From: Bacteroidota bacterium
Lineage (GTDB): Bacteria; Bacteroidota; Bacteroidia; Chitinophagales; Chitinophagaceae
NCBI GenBank assembly: GCA_023430465.1
Contig: JAEZAM010000073.1
Coordinates: 1 to 18,937 of the forward strand
Direction of reading: 5' to 3'
DNA: 18,937 nt
Of this stretch, positions 7,105 through 15,069 are shown in pieces. The position numbers and the translations under genes are program-made. Every line of letters begins with the position of its first letter. The stretch's first letter is position 1. Under the pieces are notes generated by a model. It worked only from the letters and a program-made list of their open reading frames with translations. It was not told the DNA's origin and did no database searches.

Positions 7105-7134
7105 CAAACCTACGTTTTTATTCCAGCCATGCAA
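7105..7134 (-). promoter_or_regulatory. Promoter of the 37-residue membrane protein gene
   Basis: On the minus strand, TTG (7134-7132), a 19-base spacer, then TAGGTTTG (7112-7105), an exact match to TAnnTTTG. Transcription would begin near 7098, about 98 bases before the ATG at 7000. No plus-strand gene shares this sequence; smc starts at 7375. Confidence 0.6.
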
Positions 7135-7374
7135 GCTTTTGCCCATGGTTTTTGAAAAATTTTGGCTATCGGAAAACTACGATTTTCGGCTGAAACTCAC
7201 TCTCGTTAAGGTTTTCGTTATTTTAATGCAGTCGACACCCGATCAAATCTTTACGCCTGCACCCGGCACTTGTACCCAAATTATCCACCGCTCCTGTGTA
7301 TAAATGGGGATGGGGCAAATAGTTTATTTCTGGCCCTTCGCATATATTCGCCGCCTGACTTAAATCTGAATATT

Positions 7375-10300
7375 GTGAGACTAAAGAGCTTAGAAATAAA
7401 GGGCTTTAAGAGCTTTGCGGACAAGACGGTGGTGAATTTTGACGATAACATCACCGGCATCGTTGGGCCTAACGGTTGCGGTAAATCCAATATCGTAGAC
7501 AGCATCCGCTGGGTGATCGGCGAACAGAAGATCAGTCATTTGCGTAGCGAAAACCTGGACAGCCTCGTATTCAATGGTTCCAAGACCCGCTCCGCCAGCG
7601 GTCTCGCCGAGGTCAGCCTCACCTTTGAGAACACCAAGAACCTACTCCCTACTGAGTTTAGCACCGTTACCATCACCCGTAAGTTCTACAAAAGCGGTGA
7701 GAGTGAATACCGCCTGAATGATGTTCAATGCCGGCTGAAAGATATCCAGAACCTGTTTATGGATACAGGTGTCAGTACTGACAGCTATGCCATTATCGAG
7801 CTGGGCATGGTGGATGACCTGATCAAAGACAAGGACAACAGCCGCCGCCGTATGCTTGAGCAGGCAGCCGGTATATCGATCTATAAAACAAGAAAGAAAG
7901 AAGCCCGTCAGAAACTTGATGCTACGGAACAGGATCTTGCGCGGATCGAGGATCTTCTTTTTGAGATCAATAACCAGCTTAAAGCGCTGGAAAGCCAGGC
8001 GAAGAAAGCAGAGAAATATCACGAGATCAAAAAGGATTACCGTGAAATCAGCATCGAGCTGGCAAAGGCTGCCCTGGAGGGATTCAATCTCACCTACAAG
8101 GAGCTCAATGAGCAGAACGATATAGAGACAGATAAACGCATGAAGCTCGAGGCGGAGATCGCCACGGAAGATGCCGCACTGGAACAGGAGAAAGTTGGCT
8201 TTATTGAAAAAGAACGCCAGCTCCAAAGCATGCAGCACCAGTTCAATGAACTTGTTCAACAGGTGCGAACCAAGGAAAATGACAAAAACCTGGCTGCCCA
8301 GCGTCTTGAGTACCTCAAAGAGCGCGAGACCAGTCTGACGGATTTTCTCCAAAAAGCCGAAGGCCAGATCAAAGGCATCGATGAAGGCATTGGCTTCACC
8401 CGCTTGCAGATCGAAGACGAGGAGAATTCCCTCGGGGGACTGACAGAACAACTGGAACAACTCCGCCATGAGATGGATGGAAAGCGGACAGCCCTCGACG
8501 AAAAGCGCAGCGCCCTCAATGAATTGCGGAGCGGTTACCAGCAGGTTCAGCGCAGCCAGTTTGAAGCGGAGAAGAAAGTTGCAGTAGCCGACACCTCCAT
8601 CCAGAACCTTCAGCGCACGATCCAGCAGATGGAAGACGAGCGTGCTTCCCGCGAAGAACAGCGCATTGCCCTGGCAGATGAACTGCAAGGCAAGGAAAAG
8701 CAATTGGAAGAACGCAAGACCGACCTGGAGCAGTTGCAACAGCACCAGGAAAATACTAAGGAACAAATCCTCGTCACCCAGGGCATTGTTGAAACACTGC
8801 GCAATGAGCTGGCAGAAGAAAGCAGGAAACTTGATGCGAAGAAGAACGAGCATGAACTGCTGAAAAGCATGATCGATTCGATGGAGGGTTACCCGGAGAG
8901 TGTGAAATTCCTGCATGGCAATAACAATTGGGCTCACACATCACCGATACTCTCGGATATTTTATACGTAAAAGAAGAATACCGCACGGCACTTGAGAAT
9001 GTCCTGGAGCCATATCTCAGCTACTACGTAGTGAGTGATCTGAAAGAGGGTTTGCAGGCAGTACACCTGCTTGATGAAAACAAGAAGGGGAAGGCAAACT
9101 TCTTTTTGCTTGATAAGATCAGTGACCGTTCCGACGCAGCTCCGGGCCATACCCTCGAAGGCGGTATCCCTGCACTGAGCGTGGTAGAGGTAGATCCAAA
9201 ATACCGCGCCCTGGCTGAACATCTCCTTGGAAACGTTTTCATCGCAGACAATGAAGATGCGCTGGCGAACAGTAACGGATTTGTCGTCATCGAAAAACAC
9301 GGCAAGTATGTGAAAGGGAAATATTCCCTCACTGGTGGTTCAGTCGGACTTTTCGAAGGCAAAAAGATTGGCCGTGTGAAAAACCTCGAGAAACTGGAAG
9401 AGGTGATCAATGCGCAGGAAGAGATCGTATCCGACCTCAAATCCCGCATCCAGGCAAAAACAAATGAGGTTATTGCGTTCAATGATGACCTGCGCGAGAA
9501 TGTGATCCGGGAAACAACAAAAGAAATCCAGCAACTCACGAATACTGTTTTCTCCCTCCACAACAAGCTGGAAAATCTGCACCTGATCCAGAGCCAGAGC
9601 CAGAACAGGATCGAAGAGCTCACAGAGCAGCTCAATCAGACACAGCAATCGGTGCAGGGAGTTCGCAATGAATTGCTGCAGCTCAGCGAAGAATTGCAAA
9701 TGAATGCAAACAGGCTGAATGAAGCAGAAGAGGCGTTCAAAGCGGAGGAACTGCAATACAATGATGCAAGCCGGCAATACAACGAGTTCAACCTTCAGGT
9801 AACGAGGCAGCAGAGCAAGATCAGCGGGCTGAAGCAGGAACTGGAATTCAAAACAAACCAGCTCAACGACCTGAAGCAACAAATCGAAACAAATACAGCA
9901 AGCCTTTCGGACACGGCTCAAAACATCGGCCAGTCAGCCACTGCCCTGGCAGAAGTGGAAGAAGCACTGATCACACTGATGAAGAACCGCGCGTCAGAAG
10001 AGCTGGCCCTGAATGAGGCTGATCAGGCATACTATAACCTCCGGAATCAACTAAGCGAGAAGGAGAGTGAGTTGCGTCAAAAGGTGAAAGAAAAAGAGCA
10101 GGTGGAACATCTGCTTGCCGCAATAAAAGATAAGTTGAATGAGCTCAAGCTGCAACTTGCCGGTACAAAAGAACGGCTGGATGTAGAGTTTCGCATCAAA
10201 CTGGAAGATATCCTCGACCAGGAAAGAACTTCGGAAACGGCACTTGAAGAGCTGCAGGAGAAGGCAGATCGTATGAAGAAGCGGCTGGAAAACCTGGGTG

Positions 10301-10911
10301 AAGTGAACCCGACAGCGATCGAGGCATTCACTGAAATGAAGAAGAGATACGAGTTCATCGTAGAGCAAAAAACAGATCTCGTGAATGCGAAGGACAGCCT
10401 GCTGAAAACGATAGAGGAGGTAGAGGCAACTGCAAACCAGAAGTTCCTCGATACGTTCAATGCCGTCCGCGATAATTTCCATAAGGTGTTCAAGACCCTG
10501 TTCACGGAAGATGATCATTGTGATCTGGTCCTTGACAAGCCGGATAACCTGGCGGAGACCGGGATCGAAGTGATCGCACGTCCCAAGGGGAAGCGGCCAA
10601 CGTCGTTAACGCAATTGAGCGGTGGGGAGCGTACACTGACAGCAACGGCCCTGTTGTTCGCCATCTACCTGATCAAGCCGGCACCATTCTGTATCCTTGA
10701 TGAGGTGGACGCGCCGCTGGATGATGCCAATGTGGGCAAGTTCACTAACATGATCCGCCAGTTCAGTGATAATTCACAGTTCATTATTGTAACACACAAC
10801 AAGACCACTATGAGCACGGTAGACGTTATCTATGGCGTTACGATGCAGGAGCCAGGCGTGAGCAAACTGGTTAGTGTGGACTTCAGGAACCTGAATCAGA
10901 GCCAGAATTGA
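7375..10911 (+). CDS. smc: Chromosome segregation protein SMC
   Basis: A 1178-residue SMC ATPase that, with ScpA and ScpB, compacts and helps segregate the chromosome. Walker A GPNGCGKSN is at 31-39. Long heptad-rich coiled coils run about 170-500 and 660-1030, with the hinge domain between them (about 505-650, starting at GYPESVKFLHG). The C-terminal head has the signature LSGGE at 1081-1085 and Walker B FCILDEVDAP from 1105 (Glu1110). The length is the usual one for bacterial SMC. I chose GTG 7375 (VRLKSLEIKGFKSF), because bacterial SMCs begin with this strand; an upstream TTG at 7270 would add 35 unrelated residues. TATATTCG at 7343-7350 may be its -7 box. No scpA or scpB is adjacent. A bidirectional terminator follows. 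Confidence 0.98.
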   Translation: MRLKSLEIKGFKSFADKTVVNFDDNITGIVGPNGCGKSNIVDSIRWVIGEQKISHLRSENLDSLVFNGSKTRSASGLAEVSLTFENTKNLLPTEFSTVTITRKFYKSGESEYRLNDVQCRLKDIQNLFMDTGVSTDSYAIIELGMVDDLIKDKDNSRRRMLEQAAGISIYKTRKKEARQKLDATEQDLARIEDLLFEINNQLKALESQAKKAEKYHEIKKDYREISIELAKAALEGFNLTYKELNEQNDIETDKRMKLEAEIATEDAALEQEKVGFIEKERQLQSMQHQFNELVQQVRTKENDKNLAAQRLEYLKERETSLTDFLQKAEGQIKGIDEGIGFTRLQIEDEENSLGGLTEQLEQLRHEMDGKRTALDEKRSALNELRSGYQQVQRSQFEAEKKVAVADTSIQNLQRTIQQMEDERASREEQRIALADELQGKEKQLEERKTDLEQLQQHQENTKEQILVTQGIVETLRNELAEESRKLDAKKNEHELLKSMIDSMEGYPESVKFLHGNNNWAHTSPILSDILYVKEEYRTALENVLEPYLSYYVVSDLKEGLQAVHLLDENKKGKANFFLLDKISDRSDAAPGHTLEGGIPALSVVEVDPKYRALAEHLLGNVFIADNEDALANSNGFVVIEKHGKYVKGKYSLTGGSVGLFEGKKIGRVKNLEKLEEVINAQEEIVSDLKSRIQAKTNEVIAFNDDLRENVIRETTKEIQQLTNTVFSLHNKLENLHLIQSQSQNRIEELTEQLNQTQQSVQGVRNELLQLSEELQMNANRLNEAEEAFKAEELQYNDASRQYNEFNLQVTRQQSKISGLKQELEFKTNQLNDLKQQIETNTASLSDTAQNIGQSATALAEVEEALITLMKNRASEELALNEADQAYYNLRNQLSEKESELRQKVKEKEQVEHLLAAIKDKLNELKLQLAGTKERLDVEFRIKLEDILDQERTSETALEELQEKADRMKKRLENLGEVNPTAIEAFTEMKKRYEFIVEQKTDLVNAKDSLLKTIEEVEATANQKFLDTFNAVRDNFHKVFKTLFTEDDHCDLVLDKPDNLAETGIEVIARPKGKRPTSLTQLSGGERTLTATALLFAIYLIKPAPFCILDEVDAPLDDANVGKFTNMIRQFSDNSQFIIVTHNKTTMSTVDVIYGVTMQEPGVSKLVSVDFRNLNQSQN

Positions 10912-10952
10912 TCGATAAGGTTCCTGGGGAACCCACGATAATTCATAAAAAT

Positions 10953-10986
10953 AAAAAAAGCGATCCCGGAAGGCGATCGCTTTTTT
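10953..10986. terminator. Bidirectional rho-independent terminator
   Basis: An A-run and T-run flank a hairpin: GCGATC (10960-10965) pairs with GATCGC (10975-10980), and CC/GG can extend the stem around a GGAA tetraloop with one bulged C. Outer A10954-10959 and T10981-10986 also pair. It ends smc on the plus strand and the acyl-CoA-binding protein gene on the minus strand. This is the only convergent pair in the window with room for a terminator. Confidence 0.85.
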
Positions 10987-11000
10987 AATGCGGTATTCCT

Positions 11001-11258
11001 TTAAGACTTCAATTTTTCAACAAGATTCACATATTCCTGCATCGCGTCTTCTTTGGATTTGCCTTTCAATTCTGACCAGGCATTGTATTTTGCCTTATTT
11101 ACAAAATCGAATGGGTTGGAGGGGGGCTCCGTATTCACGTCACCTTCTGTTCCCTGTTTGTACAGCGAGTAAAGCTGCAGGAGTACTTCGTTGGATGGTT
11201 TTTCAGACAATGATTTACTCTCGCTAACCGCTTTTTCAAATCGTTCTTTGATATCCAT
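11001..11258 (-). CDS. Acyl-CoA-binding protein (ACBP)
   Basis: An 85-residue cytosolic four-helix protein of the ACBP family, which binds long-chain acyl-CoA esters. Family hallmarks are LLQLYSLYKQGTEGD (27-41) and the acyl-CoA contact region KAKYNAWSELKGKSKEDAM (55-73), with the conserved Lys, Tyr and Trp. Length matches the family (about 86-90). It starts 23 bases after the stop of the PafA-like phosphatase on the same strand, so the two are probably co-transcribed. ACBPs are universal in eukaryotes and scattered in bacteria, including Bacteroidota. The bidirectional terminator at 10953-10986 ends the unit. No Shine-Dalgarno precedes the ATG. Confidence 0.93.
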   Translation of the reverse strand: MDIKERFEKAVSESKSLSEKPSNEVLLQLYSLYKQGTEGDVNTEPPSNPFDFVNKAKYNAWSELKGKSKEDAMQEYVNLVEKLKS

Positions 11259-11281
11259 ATTCTTACTTTTTATCGTTACAG

Positions 11282-12901
11282 TTATTTGGTCACTTCTTCT
11301 ATCACATGGCCGATTGTGCCGTTGGGCATCTGGATGCGCAGCATCGCCGCAATGGTAGGTGCAATATCGGTCATGTAGGTTTCGCGGTTGGTTTTGCCGG
11401 GTTTCACTTTCCAGCCGTAGAATAGCAACGGGATGTGGGAATCATACGGATTCCAGGCGCCATGCGTTGTTCCCTTGTCCCAACCATCAAACCAGCCTGG
11501 CTTGAAGATAAACTGGATGTCTCCGCTGAGTTTTTGGTTGAAGCCCAGCGTCACCATTTCTTTTATTTTGGCCGGTATAGGGGTGGAAGGAAGTTCGTTC
11601 AGGTCGAAAGCGCTCATGATGGCGGGATGCTGTTTCAGTTCTCCCACGGCCCATTTGCGGAATTGTGCGCCATCAATTTTGGCGGAGTCGATTTTTCTAA
11701 GGTCAAGATAGAGCTGGTAATTAACCACCTGTTCGATGGCGATATCAACGCCAAATTTATCCTTTGCTTTTGCATTTAACCAGTTGCGGATGTTTGCATC
11801 ATCAAAAGCACCACCAGGTAATTTATGCTCCCGGAGAAAGCCCGGGGCATGTGCCACGCCGTGGTCGGCGGATAGAAAGATCAGGTATTGCCCTTTCCCG
11901 ATTTTTGCGTCAAGGTATTTCAGGAACGCAGCGATCTCCCGGTCGAGCCGGAGGTAGGCGTCTTCGACTTCAATGGAATTCGGACCAAAGGCGTGGCCGA
12001 TGTAATCGGTCGAGGAAAAGCTCATGGCCAGGAAATCAGTGTTTCCTGTCTGGCCCAGTTTTTCACCTTCGATCGCAGCTTTTGCCATGTCCAGGGTGAA
12101 GGTGTTCCCGCTGGGAGTCTGTTTGAACGCCTCGTATTTATTGGCAGTGATCTTTGATGTTTCATGAGGAAATGTATTGTCTCCGCCACTCATTTTTGAT
12201 TCGTAGATACGATCGTCGGGTCCACTCTGGCGATAAGTTTCGATAGGGTAGAGCGTGGTCCAGTCTTTCTGCAAATACTGGTCAGGCAGTTTCCTGGCAT
12301 TGAGTTGCTGCACCCATTGCGGCAGTTCCGTCATGTAGTAATTGCTGCTGATCCAGCCACCGATGGCGTTGTCGAACCAATAGGCAGCGTTCGCGCTATG
12401 CCCTGCCGGAAGGATCGCGCCGCGGTCTTTGATCGCGATGCCGATCACCTTGCTTCGGAAGTTGGAGGCCAGCCTTAGTTCATCAGTGATGGAAGTCGAC
12501 CACATGTTCCGCGGAGACATTTTACCCGCACTGTTGTTACTGCCTACACCCGCTACTGTGGAATCTTCGGTGCAGTACCATGAACGATGTAGCTCGCGGT
12601 TGTACCAGGCATTGCCAATGATGCCGTGTATGGCGGGGCTGGCACCTGTATAAATGCTGGCATGCCCCGCTGCTGTATAGGTTGGTGTATAAGGAATGAA
12701 TGTGTTTTCGCAGGTGAAACCCTGGTTCACCAGTTTCCTGAACCCATCATTGCCATACCTGTCAGCAAAGCGATAGAGATAATCCCACCTCATCTGGTCA
12801 ACGACAATGCCTACAATCAATTTTGGACGATCCACCTGTTGAGTGAAAGCATTCAACTGAACAACAAGAGCGATTAAAAGCACGAAGAAAGAACGGATCA
12901 T
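11282..12901 (-). CDS. pafA: PafA-type alkaline phosphatase (phosphate monoesterase)
   Basis: A 539-residue secreted metal-dependent phosphatase of the alkaline phosphatase superfamily, close to Flavobacterium/Elizabethkingia PafA (about 546 residues). A signal peptide covers about residues 1-19 (cut after NAF-T/Q). Asp35 is in VVDQMRWD, and the Thr76 nucleophile in PTYTAAGHASIYTG. Asn97 and the KDR pair Lys158/Arg160 line the phosphate site. Metal ligands are in STDYIGH (Asp299, His303), ADHG (Asp346, His347) and TTHG (His480). Lys158 and Arg160 correspond to PafA Lys162/Arg164, which mark monoesterases rather than diesterases; this is by memory of the family. I chose ATG 12901: an upstream in-frame start at 13033 would translate tandem repeats into an Asn-Leu run before the signal peptide. 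Confidence 0.93.
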   Translation of the reverse strand: MIRSFFVLLIALVVQLNAFTQQVDRPKLIVGIVVDQMRWDYLYRFADRYGNDGFRKLVNQGFTCENTFIPYTPTYTAAGHASIYTGASPAIHGIIGNAWYNRELHRSWYCTEDSTVAGVGSNNSAGKMSPRNMWSTSITDELRLASNFRSKVIGIAIKDRGAILPAGHSANAAYWFDNAIGGWISSNYYMTELPQWVQQLNARKLPDQYLQKDWTTLYPIETYRQSGPDDRIYESKMSGGDNTFPHETSKITANKYEAFKQTPSGNTFTLDMAKAAIEGEKLGQTGNTDFLAMSFSSTDYIGHAFGPNSIEVEDAYLRLDREIAAFLKYLDAKIGKGQYLIFLSADHGVAHAPGFLREHKLPGGAFDDANIRNWLNAKAKDKFGVDIAIEQVVNYQLYLDLRKIDSAKIDGAQFRKWAVGELKQHPAIMSAFDLNELPSTPIPAKIKEMVTLGFNQKLSGDIQFIFKPGWFDGWDKGTTHGAWNPYDSHIPLLFYGWKVKPGKTNRETYMTDIAPTIAAMLRIQMPNGTIGHVIEEVTK

Positions 12902-12916
12902 GTTTTGTGGTTTTCG

Positions 12917-12924
12917 CAAATTTA
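12917..12924 (-). promoter_or_regulatory. -7 box of the pafA promoter
   Basis: TAAATTTG read on the minus strand (12924-12917) matches TAnnTTTG exactly and lies 15 bases before the ATG. The -33 zone, 19-21 bases further up, falls inside the GGTTAA-type hexamer array and has no clear TTG. Transcription would start close to the ATG with a very short leader. Confidence 0.55.
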
Positions 12925-12933
12925 CGAAGCTTC

Positions 12934-12968
12934 GGTTAAGGTTAAGGTTGAGGTTAAGGTTTAGGTTG
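12934..12968. repeat. GGTTNA hexamer array upstream of pafA
   Basis: Units GGTTAA, GGTTAA, GGTTGA, GGTTAA and GGTTTA run from 12934 to 12963, with a partial sixth unit to 12968. On the minus strand this is CCTNAA, the same family as the CCTCAA array at 15522-15563. It lies 9 bases above the pafA -7 box and covers its -33 region. A pyrimidine hexamer stretch (CGCTCT CGTTCT CATTCT) follows at about 12976-12993. Confidence 0.85.
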
Positions 12969-13002
12969 TTCTTTTCGCTCTCGTTCTCATTCTCGCCCCC
13001 GG

Positions 13003-13037
13003 CCCTCCGCACTCTGCACTCCACACTTCGCACTCTA
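13003..13037. repeat. CACTCNN heptamer array
   Basis: CCCTCCG, CACTCTG, CACTCCA, CACTTCG and CACTCTA stand in tandem at 13003-13037. The array lies between the divergent pafA and lipoprotein genes. Its sequence differs from the hexamer array 35 bases away, but the unit length matches the heptamers at 1-37. Confidence 0.75.
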
Positions 13038-13061
13038 AATACCGCCCTTCGGGTATATACA

Positions 13062-13091
13062 TTGGTAAAATTCTCCGCATATTTATTTTAT
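13062..13091 (+). promoter_or_regulatory. Possible promoter of the lipoprotein gene
   Basis: TTG at 13062-13064, a 19-base spacer, then TATTTTAT at 13084-13091. Spacing is right for Bacteroidota, and the -7 box matches at the TA and two T positions. It predicts a leader of about 10 bases before ATG 13105. Confidence 0.4.
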
Positions 13092-13104
13092 CAAAATTTA
13101 ACCC

Positions 13105-13653
13105 ATGCAAATCTTTAGAAAGCCCATTTTAGTCGCCATGTTGCCCGCAGTGATCACTTTATTCTCCTGTTCCGGCCGGAGTGCCAAAACCCTGCCACCG
13201 CCTCCCGGCCAGGCCGCGGATGTACAACGTCAGTTAAAAGGGAAATCGTTGCATACTACCGCCACAGGTTATTATGGCAGCCTAGTGATCAATGATAAGC
13301 CGGAAGCAGAATGGATCGATACGACGGTGGTAAAAGAATCGCTCATCAGGAATGTGATCAGGGAGACAAATTCCTTTGCACTGAACTTCAAGTCCGACAC
13401 AGCGGTCACCATTACGCGGGGCGCCGAAAAATTTGAGGGAACATGGAAGGTAAACAATGAAACCGACGAGGACGAAGCGCATGGCGTATACCTGCGACTG
13501 AGTTTTGCTGACCCGGAATTTAATCTTCCCATGGGCGAAGTGCAAAAGGTCACATATACCTACATGGTAAAAGGAGTTGATGATAAATCATTGCTGCTCG
13601 AATTACCTCGTGAGATCAATCGCCGCAAGCTGGTGTCATTGATGGAGCAATGA
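13105..13653 (+). CDS. Hypothetical lipoprotein, 182 residues
   Basis: A 182-residue protein with a lipoprotein signal: MQIFRKP, a hydrophobic stretch and the lipobox LFSC with Cys22. It is exported and lipidated, probably at the inner or outer membrane. The mature part is beta-rich with polar repeats of strand-like segments (YYGSLVI, SFALNFKSDTAVTI, EGTWKVNNE, GVYLRLSF, VTYTYMV), suggesting a small beta-barrel or lipocalin-like fold, which I cannot confirm. No family recognised. It meets the MFS gene tail to tail: its TGA (13651-13653) abuts the MFS stop with no gap, making the palindrome TGATCA. It is divergent from pafA. Confidence 0.75.
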   Translation: MQIFRKPILVAMLPAVITLFSCSGRSAKTLPPPPGQAADVQRQLKGKSLHTTATGYYGSLVINDKPEAEWIDTTVVKESLIRNVIRETNSFALNFKSDTAVTITRGAEKFEGTWKVNNETDEDEAHGVYLRLSFADPEFNLPMGEVQKVTYTYMVKGVDDKSLLLELPREINRRKLVSLMEQ

Positions 13654-14838
13654 TCACTTTAGCTGGCGGAACCCAATCGCACTCACAATACAGATACCAC
13701 CGAGGATCCACCAGAGCAGGGCGAAGCCATGTGCATCCGCAAGTTGTGCGCCAGCCATCGGACCAAGTGTTTGTGCAGCAGACCAAGCCATGGTATATAG
13801 TGCAGCATACTGTCCGCGGTTCCCACCAGTTGTCCGGGATATCCAGTAACTGTTCATGAATGGCATGGACAGAATTTCACCGAAGGTGACAAAGATGATC
13901 ATGCAAAAAGCCGTAAGAATACCGGCTCCGGGAGAGTTCAGTATGATAAAAGACAGGCCACAGAGAAAGATCCCGGTGCTGATATAGACCAGGCTGCGGC
14001 GCCGGCCCTCGAGCTTATAGATCAGCACCATCTCGATAAGCGCGATGATGATACCGTTGATTGCCATCAGTCCGCCGATCTGCCACTCCAGCATGTTCAG
14101 TTCGTTTTTGAAAAACACCGGCAAGTTGGTAAACACCTGGAAGAAGCACGAGGCAAACAGCATCGTGAGCAACAGGAACAGCATGAAAGGTCTGTCGCGC
14201 CAGGCAGGCCGCGAAACGGCACCGTCATCAGCAGGTTGTACAGGGGCAGCCTTGCCAGGGCGAAGGAAGAGCCATAGCAGGAAAGCCGCGGTAATGTTGG
14301 TGGCCCCGTCCACCCAAAACAACAGCTCATAATTGATACTGGTCAGGAACCCGGCCACCGCCGTTCCCACCGCCCAGCCCATATTGATGGCAAGCCGGTT
14401 GAGAGCATACGAGCGGGTGCGATTCTCAGGTTTGCTGTAAAATGCAATGGCCGTCGAATTAGCCGGGCGAAATGCTTCATTGACAAAACTCACCAGGAAT
14501 GTAAATACACAAATAGTGGGAAGGGTTTTCATTTGGCCCAGTATCATGAACAGTATACCACCTCCCAGCAAGGCTACGAGTTGCACGGGGTAATAACCAA
14601 TGCGGTCAGTAAGACGGCCACCGACCCATGCCCCAGTGAAAGCGCCGAGACCAAACAACCCGAAGACATAACCGCTGTGTGATATCGAATAACCCAGCTC
14701 GCTGGTAAGATAAATGGTCATGAAGGGAACGACCATCGTGCCCATCCTGTTGATCAGTACGATAACTGAAAGCAGCCAGGTTGCCCTTGACAGCCCTGTG
14801 TAGGCGTTTCGATATGATAAGGCGGTCGCTTTAAGCAT
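13654..14838 (-). CDS. MFS transporter
   Basis: A 394-residue inner-membrane transporter of the major facilitator superfamily, with about 12 hydrophobic segments in two halves joined by a polar loop (near AAPVQPADDGAVSRPAWRD). The MFS motif A GGRLTDRIGYYP lies between helices 2 and 3 (about 73-84). The early LINRMGTMVVPFMTIYL stretch is typical of drug-efflux-like members. Substrate unknown; multidrug or sugar efflux are common annotations for this type. I chose ATG 14838, which has an exact -7 box just upstream, over an ORF start at 14976 whose extra 46 residues are not MFS-like. It abuts the convergent lipoprotein gene without a gap. Confidence 0.88.
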   Translation of the reverse strand: MLKATALSYRNAYTGLSRATWLLSVIVLINRMGTMVVPFMTIYLTSELGYSISHSGYVFGLFGLGAFTGAWVGGRLTDRIGYYPVQLVALLGGGILFMILGQMKTLPTICVFTFLVSFVNEAFRPANSTAIAFYSKPENRTRSYALNRLAINMGWAVGTAVAGFLTSINYELLFWVDGATNITAAFLLWLFLRPGKAAPVQPADDGAVSRPAWRDRPFMLFLLLTMLFASCFFQVFTNLPVFFKNELNMLEWQIGGLMAINGIIIALIEMVLIYKLEGRRRSLVYISTGIFLCGLSFIILNSPGAGILTAFCMIIFVTFGEILSMPFMNSYWISRTTGGNRGQYAALYTMAWSAAQTLGPMAGAQLADAHGFALLWWILGGICIVSAIGFRQLK

Positions 14839-14850
14839 AAAAATCGGGAG

Positions 14851-14858
14851 CAAAGATA
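14851..14858 (-). promoter_or_regulatory. -7 box of the MFS gene
   Basis: TATCTTTG read on the minus strand (14858-14851) matches TAnnTTTG exactly, 12 bases before ATG 14838. No clear TTG stands 19-21 bases above it. The box supports the shorter start of the transporter gene. Confidence 0.45.
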
Positions 14859-14974
14859 AAGGGGTTCGCGTACCATCTTTTACCGCCCGTCGAAAGGCTG
14901 GCAGATGAAAAATTACGATGAAGTGAATGGAATGACAGGCTGCCGGATGGTTAACCAGTTGTGTTTCAAGAAAC

Positions 14975-15010
14975 AAAAAACCGCAGCGGTATTTTCATTG
15001 CTTATGCGGT
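14975..15010 (-). terminator. Possible minus-strand terminator
   Basis: On the minus strand ACCGCA (15010-15005) and TGCGGT (14985-14980) can pair across a 19-base loop, followed by TTTTTG (14979-14974). The stem is short and the loop long, so the call is weak. It lies upstream of the MFS promoter box and opposite the 28-residue gene's promoter, so it does not end any gene that I call. Confidence 0.3.
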
Positions 15011-15020
15011 AATCCTACTA

Positions 15021-15051
15021 TTGCGGCTGCCCCGGACGATGAGTATGTTTG
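15021..15051 (+). promoter_or_regulatory. Promoter of the 28-residue membrane protein gene
   Basis: TTG at 15021-15023, a 20-base spacer, then TATGTTTG at 15044-15051, an exact match to TAnnTTTG. It is among the best promoter matches in the window. The predicted leader to ATG 15070 is about 10-15 bases. Confidence 0.65.
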
Positions 15052-15069
15052 AATACGAAAACCAACCTT

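Noticed and set aside
7642..8937. A 431-residue open frame on the minus strand inside smc
   Set aside because: It lies entirely opposite a clear SMC coding sequence with all motifs. Its leucine/phenylalanine-rich reading is what an antisense coiled-coil frame gives. No promoter or separate evidence.
12934..12968. Telomere-like GGTTAA/GGTTAG repeat as a replicon end
   Set aside because: Only five imperfect units, internal to a gene-dense region with genes on both sides, so it is not a chromosome end.
12902..13033. N-terminal extension of the pafA frame with an Asn-Leu run
   Set aside because: The extension is translation of tandem repeats and lies before a normal signal peptide. A -7 box falls inside it. 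ATG 12901 is the better start.
13654..14976. Longer MFS frame starting at 14976
   Set aside because: The extra residues are not MFS-like and the -7 box at 14851-14858 supports ATG 14838.
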